From Psychrobacillus sp. FSL H8-0483 (GTDB taxonomy: Bacteria; Bacillota; Bacilli; Bacillales_A; Planococcaceae): 64,000 nucleotides of DNA. Location of the stretch: NCBI RefSeq assembly GCF_038637725.1, contig NZ_CP152052.1, positions 2,215,501 through 2,279,500 of the forward strand. The letters run 5' to 3'. Positions 1 to 8,769 of the stretch are shown here, one piece after another; the first letter of the stretch is position 1; each line of letters opens with the position of its first letter. The notes beneath the pieces are model-generated. The model was not told the origin of the DNA and did not search any database. It worked only from the letters and a program-made list of their open reading frames with translations. The translations under genes were made by a program, and so were the position numbers.

Positions 1-212
1 CCGATAATGAGTTGTATAATATATTTAAACAAAAATCATCCCCCTAACATGTTTTAAAATATTCCGTATATTACCAAGACGTATAGGGAATATTTGAGTT
101 CGCCATTTTTCTATTTATTTGTAAATAAAATCACATTTCCTTGTTGCTTGACTACACTTCTTTTAGACATTTTGACTTTTGATCTTATGGATGCATTAGT
201 TACATATCAATT

Positions 213-1028
213 TTATTCTGTTCTTGCCATGTTTTTAGCATAAAAAATCTCATCCATTTCTGTTTTTAACTTCTTCGTGATTAATATCTTCTCATCCTCG
301 GTTAACTCGTCTTCTGTATAACCAAATAAGTAATTATTTAAATCAAATTTCTTTAGCTTGCATTTTGTATGAAAAATATTTTCTTGGTATACGTTTACAT
401 CAATCATTTGAAAATTTTCTTGTAATCCTACCGGTATATAGTTTTGAATCGAGTTTATATCATGATCGATAAATAATTTATGACCCTTTACATCTCTAGT
501 AAAGCCACGTACACGATAATCCATCACCATAACGTCTGTCTCAAATGAATGAATTAAATAATTCAACGCTTTCAATGGAGAAATTTCTCCGCATGTGGAA
601 ATATCAATATCTGCTCGGAATGTACTAATTCCTTCATCCGGATGATATTCAGGATAAGTATGAACGGTTATATGACTTTTATCTAAATGTCCCACTACGG
701 TTTCAGGTAGAGGTCCTGGTGATTCTTTAAAAGAATCCACGGAAGAATCATCGACAGGTCCTTCGGAAACCAAGATTGTAACACTTGCTCCCTGCGGTTC
801 ATAATCTTGCTTAGCAATGTTTAAAATATTTGCCTCAATAATCTCAGATACTTTGGTTAATATTTTTGTCAATCGATCTGCACTATATTGCTCATCAATG
901 TACTCAATATATTTCTCACGTTCTTCTTTCGTTCTTGTAAAACAAATATCATACATATTGAAACTTAATGTCTTTGTAAGGTTATTAAAACCATGTAACT
1001 CAATTCTTTGTTTAGGGGTTAAACTCAT
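213..1028 (-). CDS. speD: S-adenosylmethionine decarboxylase proenzyme (E. coli type)
   Basis: The 271-aa product matches the SpeD family, which decarboxylates S-adenosylmethionine to supply the aminopropyl group for spermidine synthesis. The enzyme self-cleaves to make a pyruvoyl cofactor. The processing site is visible as [11 protein letters not shown], with Ser118 as the residue that would become pyruvoyl, and the conserved catalytic Cys146 lies in STCGEISP. Length and motifs fit the longer Gram-negative-type (class 1A) enzyme also found in some bacilli, not the roughly 125-aa B. subtilis SpeH type. It starts with ATG near the left edge and has no visible operon partner. It is probably core chromosome just outside the island that begins at 3.5 kb. 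Confidence 0.95.
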   Translation of the reverse strand: MSLTPKQRIELHGFNNLTKTLSFNMYDICFTRTKEEREKYIEYIDEQYSADRLTKILTKVSEIIEANILNIAKQDYEPQGASVTILVSEGPVDDSSVDSFKESPGPLPETVVGHLDKSHITVHTYPEYHPDEGISTFRADIDISTCGEISPLKALNYLIHSFETDVMVMDYRVRGFTRDVKGHKLFIDHDINSIQNYIPVGLQENFQMIDVNVYQENIFHTKCKLKKFDLNNYLFGYTEDELTEDEKILITKKLKTEMDEIFYAKNMARTE

Positions 1029-1440
1029 TTTTATAGTACCTCTCTTCTGCTAAAATTTCAGGACAATTAATGAAGGTATGTAAAATCTCTATCACAATCC
1101 CCTTCTTATTTTAGTTTCCCTCAAATCGATTTTTCTAAAACATAAAAATAAATAACAAACAAAATGGAGAACTTTATATTTTATTCATACAGTCTCTATC
1201 TAAATTACGATTTCTTCTAGAATTCTTTGCATTTTACCGTCATTGTAATCAGCGTTTATCGTCTTTTTATATACTTTAAGAAACGAATAACTAATGCTAT
1301 ATCATATGCAGCTTTAGAAAAATCAATAAAGATATGTACTTTCTCAATGGAAAAAACGACATTATCACTCCTCGCAATTTATTTCATTTTTCCCATAGAA
1401 ACTTTGTTTAATTTAACAGAGCTTTTAATTTACAAGAAAA
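1029..1440. other. Intergenic region between speD and the SpoIID-type gene
   Basis: This AT-rich stretch should hold the minus-strand promoter and leader of speD at its left side. A plus-strand open frame of 78 codons runs through its right side, but it has no ribosome binding site, no recognisable motif and an ordinary AT-rich composition, so it is not called. Nothing else is recognised. Confidence 0.5.
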
Positions 1441-1471
1441 AAAGCCAGCTACATTTTACATAGCTGACTTT
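1441..1471. terminator. Bidirectional hairpin terminator
   Basis: AAAGCCAGCTA and TAGCTGACTTT form an imperfect stem around a 9-nt loop, with A-rich and T-rich flanks. It lies just past the stop codon of the SpoIID-type gene and would end minus-strand transcription from it. Confidence 0.65.
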
Positions 1472-1483
1472 CTATTAATTCTA

Positions 1484-3061
1484 TTAATATCTTGTTTCTA
1501 AGTCGATCCCTTGATAGAAATGTTTCAAAATCACATCAAAAGTATAGCCTTTTTCTGCCATTCCAACTGCTCCGACTTGAGACATACCAACACCATGTCC
1601 CCAACCGCCTCCATTTACTTTAAAACCTGTCACCTCTTTTGTTTCAATATCTTCTACTGGTTCGATAATAAATAAGGTGCTTAACAATACTGCTGGACTC
1701 CCGTTTGCATTAATATATTGTAAGGCCCAACGAATTCTATCTTTATATTCGTAGAATGTCCCATTTTCGGTGATAAATTCAATAGTTGCCACACGACCTG
1801 AACTTGAACGCTCTGTTACATTAATTTCAAGTACTTTTCCTACTTCCGTATTGAAGTACGTGCCAACCACCTGACTAATCTCTTCTGCCGTCCATTCAAA
1901 ATTCCAACGGTAATATCTCGACCAATCAGCTTCAAAATCACCGTTCTTTACTTCACGAAGTGACTCTCCACTACCATTATTTTTATAAATATCTAAAGCA
2001 GGTACGTATTCAAGCGAGTTCCCTTTTTGCGCAACATGAGTAGCTCGAAGATATGGTGATGCTTCAGCACTCCACACATCCTCATTGTTTGCAGTGAAAC
2101 CACCGCTTGTTGAATGGAAGACGGCTGTAATCAGTTTGCCATCATACGTTGCTACGATTCCTCTCGTTCCATCCACTGCCTCATTGGAAATTGGATGTTC
2201 AGCTTCAAACCCACCGTATACTTGGTCGGATGTGGTTGGTAACAAATCATACCCATCTATGCTACGTTTACCTAGGTTGGATAGAGCATACGTGCGTGCT
2301 GCAATGGCCTGTGCTTTTTGTGCCTCTACTTCAGCGTAAGGATTTGGTGGTAGCTCTCGTGGCACCACGCCATATAAATAATCTTCTATAGACAATTCAT
2401 TAATCCCAGCTAGTGTACCGCTACTGTTAAATCCAACCTCTGCATGTCCACGATACTTTTTGCCATTCATTTTTACCAATTCTGAGGAAGTGATCACTTG
2501 AATTGGATTGGCAGACACTTTTTCCACTGTGCCATCTGATATTTTAAGTTGAGATTCTCCCTCAACCAAAGTGATTACTCTCCAGAATGAATCAGCTGCA
2601 GCCAAACCTTTCGCAACAACTTCATTTTTAAAATTTGTTCTTTCAGTAAAAGATGCATTTGTTGCAAACTCTCCAATTAGTAAGCGATATCCATTATTAA
2701 ATGGCTCTAAATAAGTTGGATATCCTTCGTTTTCAGCGCGAGTCAACCAATCTGTGATATATGCATCACTCGAAGAAAATGCTGCTTGCAAACGATAATT
2801 GGACTTAACTATAGAGGAAGCACTTAATGTAACAGAAATCTCCTTATTTACATCTTCAAATAATACTTCTCCAGTCACTTTATCAATAAGAGCAAATTCA
2901 CCTTCACTTCCAACTGTCAGCGATTCGACTGCTGGGACAACACCAATCCTAATGCTTGGATCTTCATCGCTAGCTCTTGCAACATTAATTCCACCAACAC
3001 CTTGGAAAAATAAAACACTTACTAAGACAAACGCAACAACAAACCTGAAACTTTTCTTCAA
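1484..3061 (-). CDS. SpoIID/LytB-domain secreted protein
   Basis: The product (about 525 aa) begins with a signal-like stretch, KKSFRFVVAFVLVSVLFFQG, and has a C-terminal SpoIID/LytB domain. The domain shows IEDYLYGVVPRELP, with the Glu expected to be catalytic in the SpoIID lytic transglycosylase family, then AIAARTYAL and a C-terminal GGGWGHGVGMSQ signature. SpoIID-family proteins cleave stripped peptidoglycan or activate amidases outside the membrane. I prefer a TTG start at 3061, about 9 nt after AGGGGA, because it directly precedes the signal peptide; an ATG six codons upstream at 3079 has no clear ribosome binding site. The protein is longer than B. subtilis SpoIID (about 340 aa) because of an N-terminal region of unknown role, so LytB-like or amidase-enhancer function is also possible. 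Confidence 0.88.
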   Translation of the reverse strand: MKKSFRFVVAFVLVSVLFFQGVGGINVARASDEDPSIRIGVVPAVESLTVGSEGEFALIDKVTGEVLFEDVNKEISVTLSASSIVKSNYRLQAAFSSSDAYITDWLTRAENEGYPTYLEPFNNGYRLLIGEFATNASFTERTNFKNEVVAKGLAAADSFWRVITLVEGESQLKISDGTVEKVSANPIQVITSSELVKMNGKKYRGHAEVGFNSSGTLAGINELSIEDYLYGVVPRELPPNPYAEVEAQKAQAIAARTYALSNLGKRSIDGYDLLPTTSDQVYGGFEAEHPISNEAVDGTRGIVATYDGKLITAVFHSTSGGFTANNEDVWSAEASPYLRATHVAQKGNSLEYVPALDIYKNNGSGESLREVKNGDFEADWSRYYRWNFEWTAEEISQVVGTYFNTEVGKVLEINVTERSSSGRVATIEFITENGTFYEYKDRIRWALQYINANGSPAVLLSTLFIIEPVEDIETKEVTGFKVNGGGWGHGVGMSQVGAVGMAEKGYTFDVILKHFYQGIDLETRY

Positions 3062-3079
3062 GACACCCATTCCCCTCAT

Positions 3080-3490
3080 AGAAATTTGTATTGCTAAACT
3101 ACCATTCTCTATTTATCTGAAAATTCCTTTCACTTTTTTTAATTATTTTCGATATTATATTTTAATGAACCTTCTGGATTAGTCCTTCTAGACATCTATA
3201 TATATTTTGCATTACTTAAAATACCCTCAAAACGAAACTTAGGTCACATTTCATATATTTACAATCTAGGTAAATTATGTACCTCACAACATTAGAATGA
3301 AAAAAAGTATCCTTCGCTCAAACTAACTGAGGAAGAATACCTGAAAAGTGCCTGTAATCCAGTGATTATTTACCTTAAATGACTAAACTATATGATGCTT
3401 CCTGTAAATTAGGTATGTACGACCACATTATTTTGTGCTAATATTTAGATTAGCAACATTTGGTATATACATTTTTTATATACTTATAAC
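3080..3490. other. Intergenic region left of the island
   Basis: This stretch has no gene. A hairpin at 3307-3340 (GTATCCTTC with GAAGAATAC, mismatched) may act as a terminator. The promoter for the tRNA-like gene at 3491 would lie at the right end, but I cannot place clear -35/-10 boxes. Confidence 0.5.
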
Positions 3491-3563
3491 GGTCTTGTAG
3501 CTCAGTTGGGAGAGCACCACCTCGACAAGGTGGGGGTCGCAAGTTCGAGACTTGTCGAGACCA
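3491..3563 (+). tRNA. tRNA-Val-like gene (GAC), integration site copy 1
   Basis: A 73-nt cloverleaf can be drawn by hand: acceptor GGTCTTG with CGAGACC, D-arm GCTC/GAGC, anticodon stem CCACC/GGTGG, T-stem GCAAG/CTTGT with loop TTCGAGA, and discriminator A. The 7-nt anticodon loop TCGACAA places GAC at 34-36, hence valine. Position 33 is then C instead of the near-universal U, which is odd. CCA is not encoded. The tRNA-Val copy at 24485 differs at the T-stem by paired changes that keep pairing. A tyrosine integrase lies just 3' of it, so this is very likely an attachment site. Confidence 0.85.
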
Positions 3564-3574
3564 TCCTTTTCACC

Positions 3575-3610
3575 AGCTTGTAAACGTTGATATATCAGTG
3601 TTTACAGGCT
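3575..3610 (+). terminator. Hairpin after tRNA copy 1
   Basis: AGCTTGTAAAC and GTTTACAGGCT form a stem followed by TTTTCTTTT. The loop contains a CGTTGATAT-type motif that also occurs in the hairpins after the copies at 24485 and 47603, so the sequence downstream of the attachment site is shared between copies. Confidence 0.7.
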
Positions 3611-3657
3611 TTTTCTTTTAGTAAATTTTGAAACGGTTAAGAATTGTTTGGCTAAAT

Positions 3658-3675
3658 GGCGACGGATTTGGCGAC
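3658..3675 (+). repeat. Direct GGCGAC pair, candidate integrase arm site (left end)
   Basis: GGCGAC occurs at 3658-3663 and again at 3670-3675, just past the 3' end of the adjacent integrase gene. A matching pair lies at 24406-24422 beside the second tRNA copy. Paired short repeats at both ends of an element are what arm-type sites of tyrosine integrases look like. Confidence 0.5.
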
Positions 3676-3690
3676 AGTATGAATTAATCA

Positions 3691-4803
3691 TCATCCAAAT
3701 AGGCTTTTATTTAATTTCTCTGCCGCTTCTTTTTGCATATTAGGTAATACATGCGAATAGATGTCTAATGTCATGCTTACTCTACTATGACCTAACCGTT
3801 CCGCAACAATCTTTGGATGTATCCCCTCTATCAAAAGTGAAGTAGCATGTGTATGTCTTATATCATGAAACCTAATGGTAGGTACATTCGCTTTTTGAAT
3901 TAATCCTTTAAATGTCCTTGTTAAGTTTCTAGGAGTTAACACCGTTCCAAAACACGTACAGACTACTAAATCATTATCATTATAGTCTGTTCCAGCTTTT
4001 AGTTTTTCTTTTGCAATTGCGGTCTTATGTTTTTTCAGCGTATTGATGCTTTCAGATAACAAGCTAATTGGGCGGATGCCAGAAGCGGTTTTAGCACCTG
4101 ATAAGAACTCTTTTCCATCATGACTTAAAGTTTGTCTGATATGAATCGTTCCCCGTTCTAAATCAACATCTTTCCATCTTAAAGCTAACAGTTCCCCTTG
4201 CCTCACTCCAGTTGTGATGGCTAAATGAAAAGCAATATAATACCTACTTTCCTTTGCTGCCTTTAGAAATAATTTTACTTCTTCAATATTCCATACCTTC
4301 ATTTCAATTCTAACAACTTGTGGTAACTCAACCGTTGACACTATATTCTTAGACATTAACTCAAGATTAAAAGCCTTCTGAATGGCGTTATTTAAGATGT
4401 TATAAATCTTTTTAATAGTAGCATTAGACAAGCCTTTATCAACTAATGAATTGATGAATTTTTGGATAATGAGTGTATTTAACTTAGACAAAGGACAATT
4501 CCCTAAATATGGAACTATATGATGTCGTATATTAGATTCATAATTTTTAGCAGTCTGTTTCCCTATTTGGCTTCGCTTTGTCTGAAACCATCCGTATAAA
4601 TACTCTTCAAAAAGCATTGTTGATGGTTCAATATACGTTCCACTATCTACAGTAGTAATTAACGCAGCTAATGCTTTTTCCGCTTCTCGCTTTGTTTTAA
4701 AGCCTCTTTTCTTCTTCCTTTTTCTCTTATTGGTAATAGGGTCTGTTTTAACCGTTACCTCATACAACCAACTGCTACCATCTTTTCTTACAGAACCTTT
4801 CAT
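3691..4803 (-). CDS. Tyrosine integrase, complete
   Basis: The 370-aa protein has the layout of phage and ICE integrases: an N-terminal arm-DNA-binding region rich in Lys/Arg, a central SAM-like core-binding domain and a C-terminal catalytic domain. All catalytic positions are visible: Arg in TTGVRQGELL, Lys in GAKTASGIRP, HDIRH, LGHSR and the nucleophile Tyr in DIYSHV. I chose the ATG at 4803 because AGAGG lies 9 nt upstream; three codons further upstream is another ATG with a poorer site. The gene converges on the tRNA-Val-like gene at 3491-3563 and presumably integrates the 3.5-24.5 kb island there. No excisionase is recognised next to it. Confidence 0.93.
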   Translation of the reverse strand: MKGSVRKDGSSWLYEVTVKTDPITNKRKRKKKRGFKTKREAEKALAALITTVDSGTYIEPSTMLFEEYLYGWFQTKRSQIGKQTAKNYESNIRHHIVPYLGNCPLSKLNTLIIQKFINSLVDKGLSNATIKKIYNILNNAIQKAFNLELMSKNIVSTVELPQVVRIEMKVWNIEEVKLFLKAAKESRYYIAFHLAITTGVRQGELLALRWKDVDLERGTIHIRQTLSHDGKEFLSGAKTASGIRPISLLSESINTLKKHKTAIAKEKLKAGTDYNDNDLVVCTCFGTVLTPRNLTRTFKGLIQKANVPTIRFHDIRHTHATSLLIEGIHPKIVAERLGHSRVSMTLDIYSHVLPNMQKEAAEKLNKSLFG

Positions 4804-5038
4804 AGCAAACATCCTCTCGTGATGCCCTCTAAAGCCATGATTGTTCCTTGTATATTAATAAGTTATTTCATTAAATTAGTGCTGTCAATCAGAAATTTTC
4901 GAAATCAAAATGTAATTCTAGTTACTCTAAACCTGTTTCAAGTGATACAGCTACTGGTACTGTCTTATTTTTCCTAATACTTATATGTTTGTATGTAAAA
5001 AGGATACTGTAACGAGATTTAACTCCCGTTCAATATCC

Positions 5039-5146
5039 CTAATTTCTTGCAAAATATAAAGAGAATCCTCTAATAAGGACTCTCATTAAAGATTTATTCA
5101 TTGTAATGACTATCACTGCTTCTGTTGTTAAGAATGAAAAGCCGCA
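5039..5146 (-). pseudogene. Fragment resembling the GroEL C-terminus
   Basis: The minus-strand reading contains FSFLTTEAVIVI and continues to a stop at 5039. FLTTEAV is a conserved motif close to the GroEL C-terminus. Nothing upstream in frame belongs to a chaperonin, so this is only a scrap. A clearer fragment of the same kind lies at 14198-14320. Confidence 0.4.
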
Positions 5147-5416
5147 CTATTGATATAATCACGTAATATTAGTATCTATAGGGGAAAGGCTACTTGACCA
5201 ATTAATGTTAATTTTTAAAAAATAAAGTAGTTAAAATATATAAAGTAAACTAGAAAAAGGGATTTCTAACACTCCACTATTTTAAACCAATTTGCAGGAG
5301 AGGTACAGCAAACGTACAATTTAACCTTTACATCATTGATTATGTTGAAAAGTACCCCTAATATAATTCTCCAATAGTTCATAACTAAAGAGTTTTTAGT
5401 TAAACTGTTTAATTTT

Positions 5417-5480
5417 CTAAACAGACAACGTTAGGGTAATCATTACTTCTTCATTTGTTGGTATCACGATGACTTTAACA
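5417..5480 (-). pseudogene. Fragment resembling the acetate kinase C-terminus
   Basis: The minus-strand reading VKVIVIPTNEEVMI followed by a stop matches the conserved C-terminal strand of acetate kinase (VIPTNEEVMIARDT). The remaining roughly 380 residues are absent. A second such fragment lies at 24174-24239. Confidence 0.45.
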
Positions 5481-5641
5481 GGTGAATGAACCCTTGATAT
5501 GACAACGTTTCTAAGCATTCTTAACCCAATTATAGCATTTCGGTTGTGATTGCTCCACGTTTTGAAAAAATGGTTATGATTGCTTTATTCAATTCCATGC
5601 TCTCAAATTAAACGACTATAATTTCAGTTTAAAATTTAAAA

Positions 5642-5664
5642 AGAGTCCAACATATGTCAGACTC
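5642..5664. terminator. Hairpin
   Basis: AGAGTC and GACTCT form a short stem around an 11-nt loop, preceded by AAAA on the plus strand. It lies just past the stop of the fragment at 5676-5750 on the minus strand. Confidence 0.45.
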
Positions 5665-5675
5665 TCTCCCATTTA

Positions 5676-5750
5676 TTAATAAATTAATTGAACAAGCTCT
5701 TCTTTTGTAATACCACCGAAGAATTTAAGTACATCTACGTTTGCTAGGAG
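5676..5750 (-). pseudogene. C-terminal gene fragment, unidentified
   Basis: The minus-strand frame reads LLANVDVLKFFGGITKEELV and stops at 5676, followed by a hairpin. It looks like the 3' end of a real gene whose body has been lost. I do not recognise the family with confidence. Confidence 0.3.
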
Positions 5751-5752
5751 AG

Positions 5753-5778
5753 TCTAACCTTTTACTAACTTGGTTAGA
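5753..5778. terminator. Hairpin with T-rich tail
   Basis: TCTAACC and GGTTAGA form a 7-bp stem, and a T-rich run follows at about 5787-5800 on the plus strand. It is isolated from any intact gene. Confidence 0.35.
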
Positions 5779-6035
5779 TTATTGCCTTTCCTTTTTTATA
5801 CAACAGGATAAAATTATATTCCAATACTGTTTACCCCGTAAACCAACCTCGTTTTTCTTGATAACTTTTGATTAACGATTTTCTAACACACTTAAATGAA
5901 TAAGAGTGTCAATTTTATATATCAATTGTAGGGATTCAAACACCAACTAACTTCTTACTTGCGACCATTGCTTACGTCACCCATATTTAGCAGCGAACCT
6001 TCGTTCAGAACCCTAACATATATACTTTTATAATG

Positions 6036-6848
6036 TTATTCCAATTTAACTAAGATATTTTGCCACTTACCATTACCTCTGTTGCATGGTATGCTTGTTT
6101 CCACATCTTTCACTTTTAAGATATGCAGTTCTTTTTTGGGTAAATACCAAATATGAAAAACAAAACCTTCACCAAATTCTTGAGCAACCTTCCATTCGTT
6201 ATTAGTAATGTAGAATGTTATTGGAAGTGTTTTACATGTTTTTACTTCAATCATAATCTTCTTACGAAGGTTACCATTCACGTTGTACGATAGAATATCG
6301 TATCCAGCGAAGTTATTTTCAATTGATATCCATTTAGGTTCTAATTCAAACTGAATTAATCTCTCTTTTTCATAATTTAATGAAAGAATTTCTCCTAAGC
6401 GACCGCTCTTGACATTCTCTTCATTTTGATTGTTTCTGACAAAGCCTGCTATCTTATCCCACCATTCAACAGTTTCTTGATCAGGATTACTATCAAATAA
6501 TCCTGCACTATTGAAACATTGAATTATATCGGTATAATCATTGTCAAGTAAACTATCAGCTACAATTTCTCTCCCGAACGGTACTTGCAATAACCATTTT
6601 GGTTGTTCTTGTAGTAAAACTTGTGCAATATATTCCTTCAAATCATTTACCTTAGAAAAGTCCCAATTACGCAACAATATACTTGCAGTATCATAATCAA
6701 ACGAAAATATATAAGATTTAGAGGCTCTAATTAGCTTAATAATTTCATCAATACTTTTATCAGGATATGTATTTTGATACTTTTTTAATGTAAATATAGC
6801 ATTCACAACACTCATCTTTAAATATTGTACAAATTTCTCCTCAAACAT
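6036..6848 (-). CDS. DUF3883-type protein with PD-(D/E)xK nuclease signature
   Basis: The 270-aa protein has an all-helical N-terminal half and a C-terminal nuclease-like domain. Visible residues are Glu153 in GRLGEIL, Asp184 in AGYDILSY, and Glu201-x-Lys203 in MIEVKTCK, the E...D...ExK pattern of PD-(D/E)xK nucleases and of DUF3883 proteins. Such domains are often fused to or encoded beside helicases in restriction and other defence loci. It is the last gene of a four-gene minus-strand operon and starts 6 nt past the helicase stop, so it probably supplies nuclease activity to that complex. The substrate is unknown. Confidence 0.85.
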   Translation of the reverse strand: MFEEKFVQYLKMSVVNAIFTLKKYQNTYPDKSIDEIIKLIRASKSYIFSFDYDTASILLRNWDFSKVNDLKEYIAQVLLQEQPKWLLQVPFGREIVADSLLDNDYTDIIQCFNSAGLFDSNPDQETVEWWDKIAGFVRNNQNEENVKSGRLGEILSLNYEKERLIQFELEPKWISIENNFAGYDILSYNVNGNLRKKIMIEVKTCKTLPITFYITNNEWKVAQEFGEGFVFHIWYLPKKELHILKVKDVETSIPCNRGNGKWQNILVKLE

Positions 6849-6854
6849 AATAAT

Positions 6855-8765
6855 TTATTGGGCCTCCTCTTCGTTAAAAGTAAGGCCACCTTCTAATTCT
6901 AGAAGAAGATCATCTAAATCTTCTAGTTTTATATCATAATCAATTGGAGCATTGGCATCTTCTTCATCTAATGCAAGTTGATGGAGATCAGGATCGTCTA
7001 ATAATTGTTGTAATGCCCTAATTTTAGATGCAAGCCTTCTACTTACAGAATGATCAATTGAACCTAAACCTAACGGAGCTAGTGTCTGTAGAATATGAAT
7101 ATTAGTTTCTTCTTTTGGGTCTAAACCTAATCGGTGAATCCTATCTATTGATTGGAGATAATGTGTAGAATTATAACTTCTATCAACATAAATAGCCTCA
7201 TGACAAACACGATGTAGACTAATTCCTTCTGATACCGCTGCGGGATTAGCAATTATCACCATACAATCATCATTATTATGAAATCTAAAGATACCTGCCT
7301 CTCTTGTGCTAGGGTCCATTATATCGCCTGATGGTACACCTCCATATAAACAAACAGGATTAAGATCAGCTAATAAATCCTCTAGTTGTAAAATTGTATT
7401 GGTGAAAATTGTCCATATTACGGTTTTTCTTCCTTTATTGGCAAGCTCTCTAGCAAGAGATGCTGCTCTTTTTATTTTCGGAGAAGGTCCTTCACTTTGA
7501 ATAACCTGTGCAATTGCAGGGATTTCCTCATTTGGTATGCCTGAAACCATTGCATCTAATGCCAATATAGGGTTCGAAGATACTTGCAATAATCTCATTA
7601 TAGACTTTCTAGCCCTTCCTACATCTATCCTACGATCTTGTCGAAAAGATGTTAGTTGAGCTCTAGTTTCATCTCTTAGAATAGTATAGAGAGCAAGTTG
7701 TCCTTTTGACATTGGTACATGTATAAAGTTCCGGCTTGCAGGAGTTAAAATCAATTCATTTTTAGTAGTTCTAACGTAAAGGTTTCCTAATACTTCCTTT
7801 GGTTGGTCGCCCAACTTAATCTTATGACCAAGACCAATACCGGGCCATAAAAAATCAAGTTGAGATTCTAAATCACTAGGACCTTGGGGCATGGGAGTAC
7901 CAGATAAAATATCTCTTCTAATAGGAAGAGGAGCGATATTTAATAATATTGTGCCTCTTTGTGATCCTAAACCCGCCTTCATTCTATGACTTTCATCCAA
8001 AATTAAATGAGTTTTATTGTTGGCTAAGAAATTTCCTATAATTTCACGAACTCTAATTAGAAGGTCATAAGTAATAAGAAAGCGTTTTTTTCCACTTTGT
8101 AGTTTTTCAATTATAGTATCTCTATCTGTAAGTGTTATAAATTCTTCTGCTCCATTTGCAGGAGCTGCTATGTTCATACAATCAGTTACAACATCTCTCC
8201 AAGCTTGATGTGAACTACTAGGGCCCACTACAAGTAAATTGCTGTCCTCAGTTCTAGTAAGAATGTGTACAGCAAAAGCGACTGTTGTTTTTCCAGCACC
8301 TGGTACTGAGAAATTTGCTCCGTTTTGTAAAGAAATCATTTTACTCGTATCACGAAGTTGCTCGTCAGTTAAATTTCTTTCAGTAAAACCTTTTTCAAAT
8401 AATATTTGATTTATTCTTGATTTTTCTATTATAACTGAGAGCGAGTGACGTGATTTTTTAACTTCTTTCAATTGTTTTATAAATTCATTAACTTTTTCTT
8501 TAGATTCTCCTTTTGCGATAAATTTAAATCCTAAAGTTTTTTGTAAAGGTATAAATTCTCTTAATAATGTAAGTGTTGCAGGCCAAGTTATTTCAATAGA
8601 ATCGTCCTGACCTAAAAAATAATTTGAATCAACTGACATCGCAAACTGTCTTAAACGAATAATTATATTTTTGGAAACATTCTCATCAGGTATCAGGTAA
8701 CCTTTTAAAGTTTTACTATTATATAAAATTTCCATATTTCCTAGCGAATTAGTCATCTTATCCAT
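6855..8765 (-). CDS. SNF2/SF2-type helicase
   Basis: The 636-aa protein shows the superfamily 2 motifs in order: Walker A SVPGAGKTT at 153-161, DESH at 257-260 (motif II), SGTPMP near 288 (motif III), and QSIDRIHRLG near 548 (motif VI). The C-terminal helicase half resembles SNF2-family DNA translocases. The first 110 residues form an uncharacterised domain and the last 40 are acidic. The ATG at 8765 has AAGGGAG 7 nt upstream. It lies 4 nt past the ParB-like gene's stop and 6 nt before the nuclease gene. In restriction and DISARM-like systems, SNF2 proteins translocate along DNA to couple recognition and cleavage; a similar role is inferred here. Confidence 0.9.
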   Translation of the reverse strand: MDKMTNSLGNMEILYNSKTLKGYLIPDENVSKNIIIRLRQFAMSVDSNYFLGQDDSIEITWPATLTLLREFIPLQKTLGFKFIAKGESKEKVNEFIKQLKEVKKSRHSLSVIIEKSRINQILFEKGFTERNLTDEQLRDTSKMISLQNGANFSVPGAGKTTVAFAVHILTRTEDSNLLVVGPSSSHQAWRDVVTDCMNIAAPANGAEEFITLTDRDTIIEKLQSGKKRFLITYDLLIRVREIIGNFLANNKTHLILDESHRMKAGLGSQRGTILLNIAPLPIRRDILSGTPMPQGPSDLESQLDFLWPGIGLGHKIKLGDQPKEVLGNLYVRTTKNELILTPASRNFIHVPMSKGQLALYTILRDETRAQLTSFRQDRRIDVGRARKSIMRLLQVSSNPILALDAMVSGIPNEEIPAIAQVIQSEGPSPKIKRAASLARELANKGRKTVIWTIFTNTILQLEDLLADLNPVCLYGGVPSGDIMDPSTREAGIFRFHNNDDCMVIIANPAAVSEGISLHRVCHEAIYVDRSYNSTHYLQSIDRIHRLGLDPKEETNIHILQTLAPLGLGSIDHSVSRRLASKIRALQQLLDDPDLHQLALDEEDANAPIDYDIKLEDLDDLLLELEGGLTFNEEEAQ

Positions 8766-8769
8766 AATA

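Larger units (their letters stand above)
4804..6035. other. Degenerate gene-poor stretch in the island
   Basis: No intact gene is visible in about 1.2 kb. The stretch holds short minus-strand fragments resembling the C-termini of GroEL and acetate kinase, another C-terminal fragment, and two hairpins, all listed separately. The segment around 5560-5630 resembles 14426-14490, so parts of this debris are duplicated within the island. Confidence 0.5.
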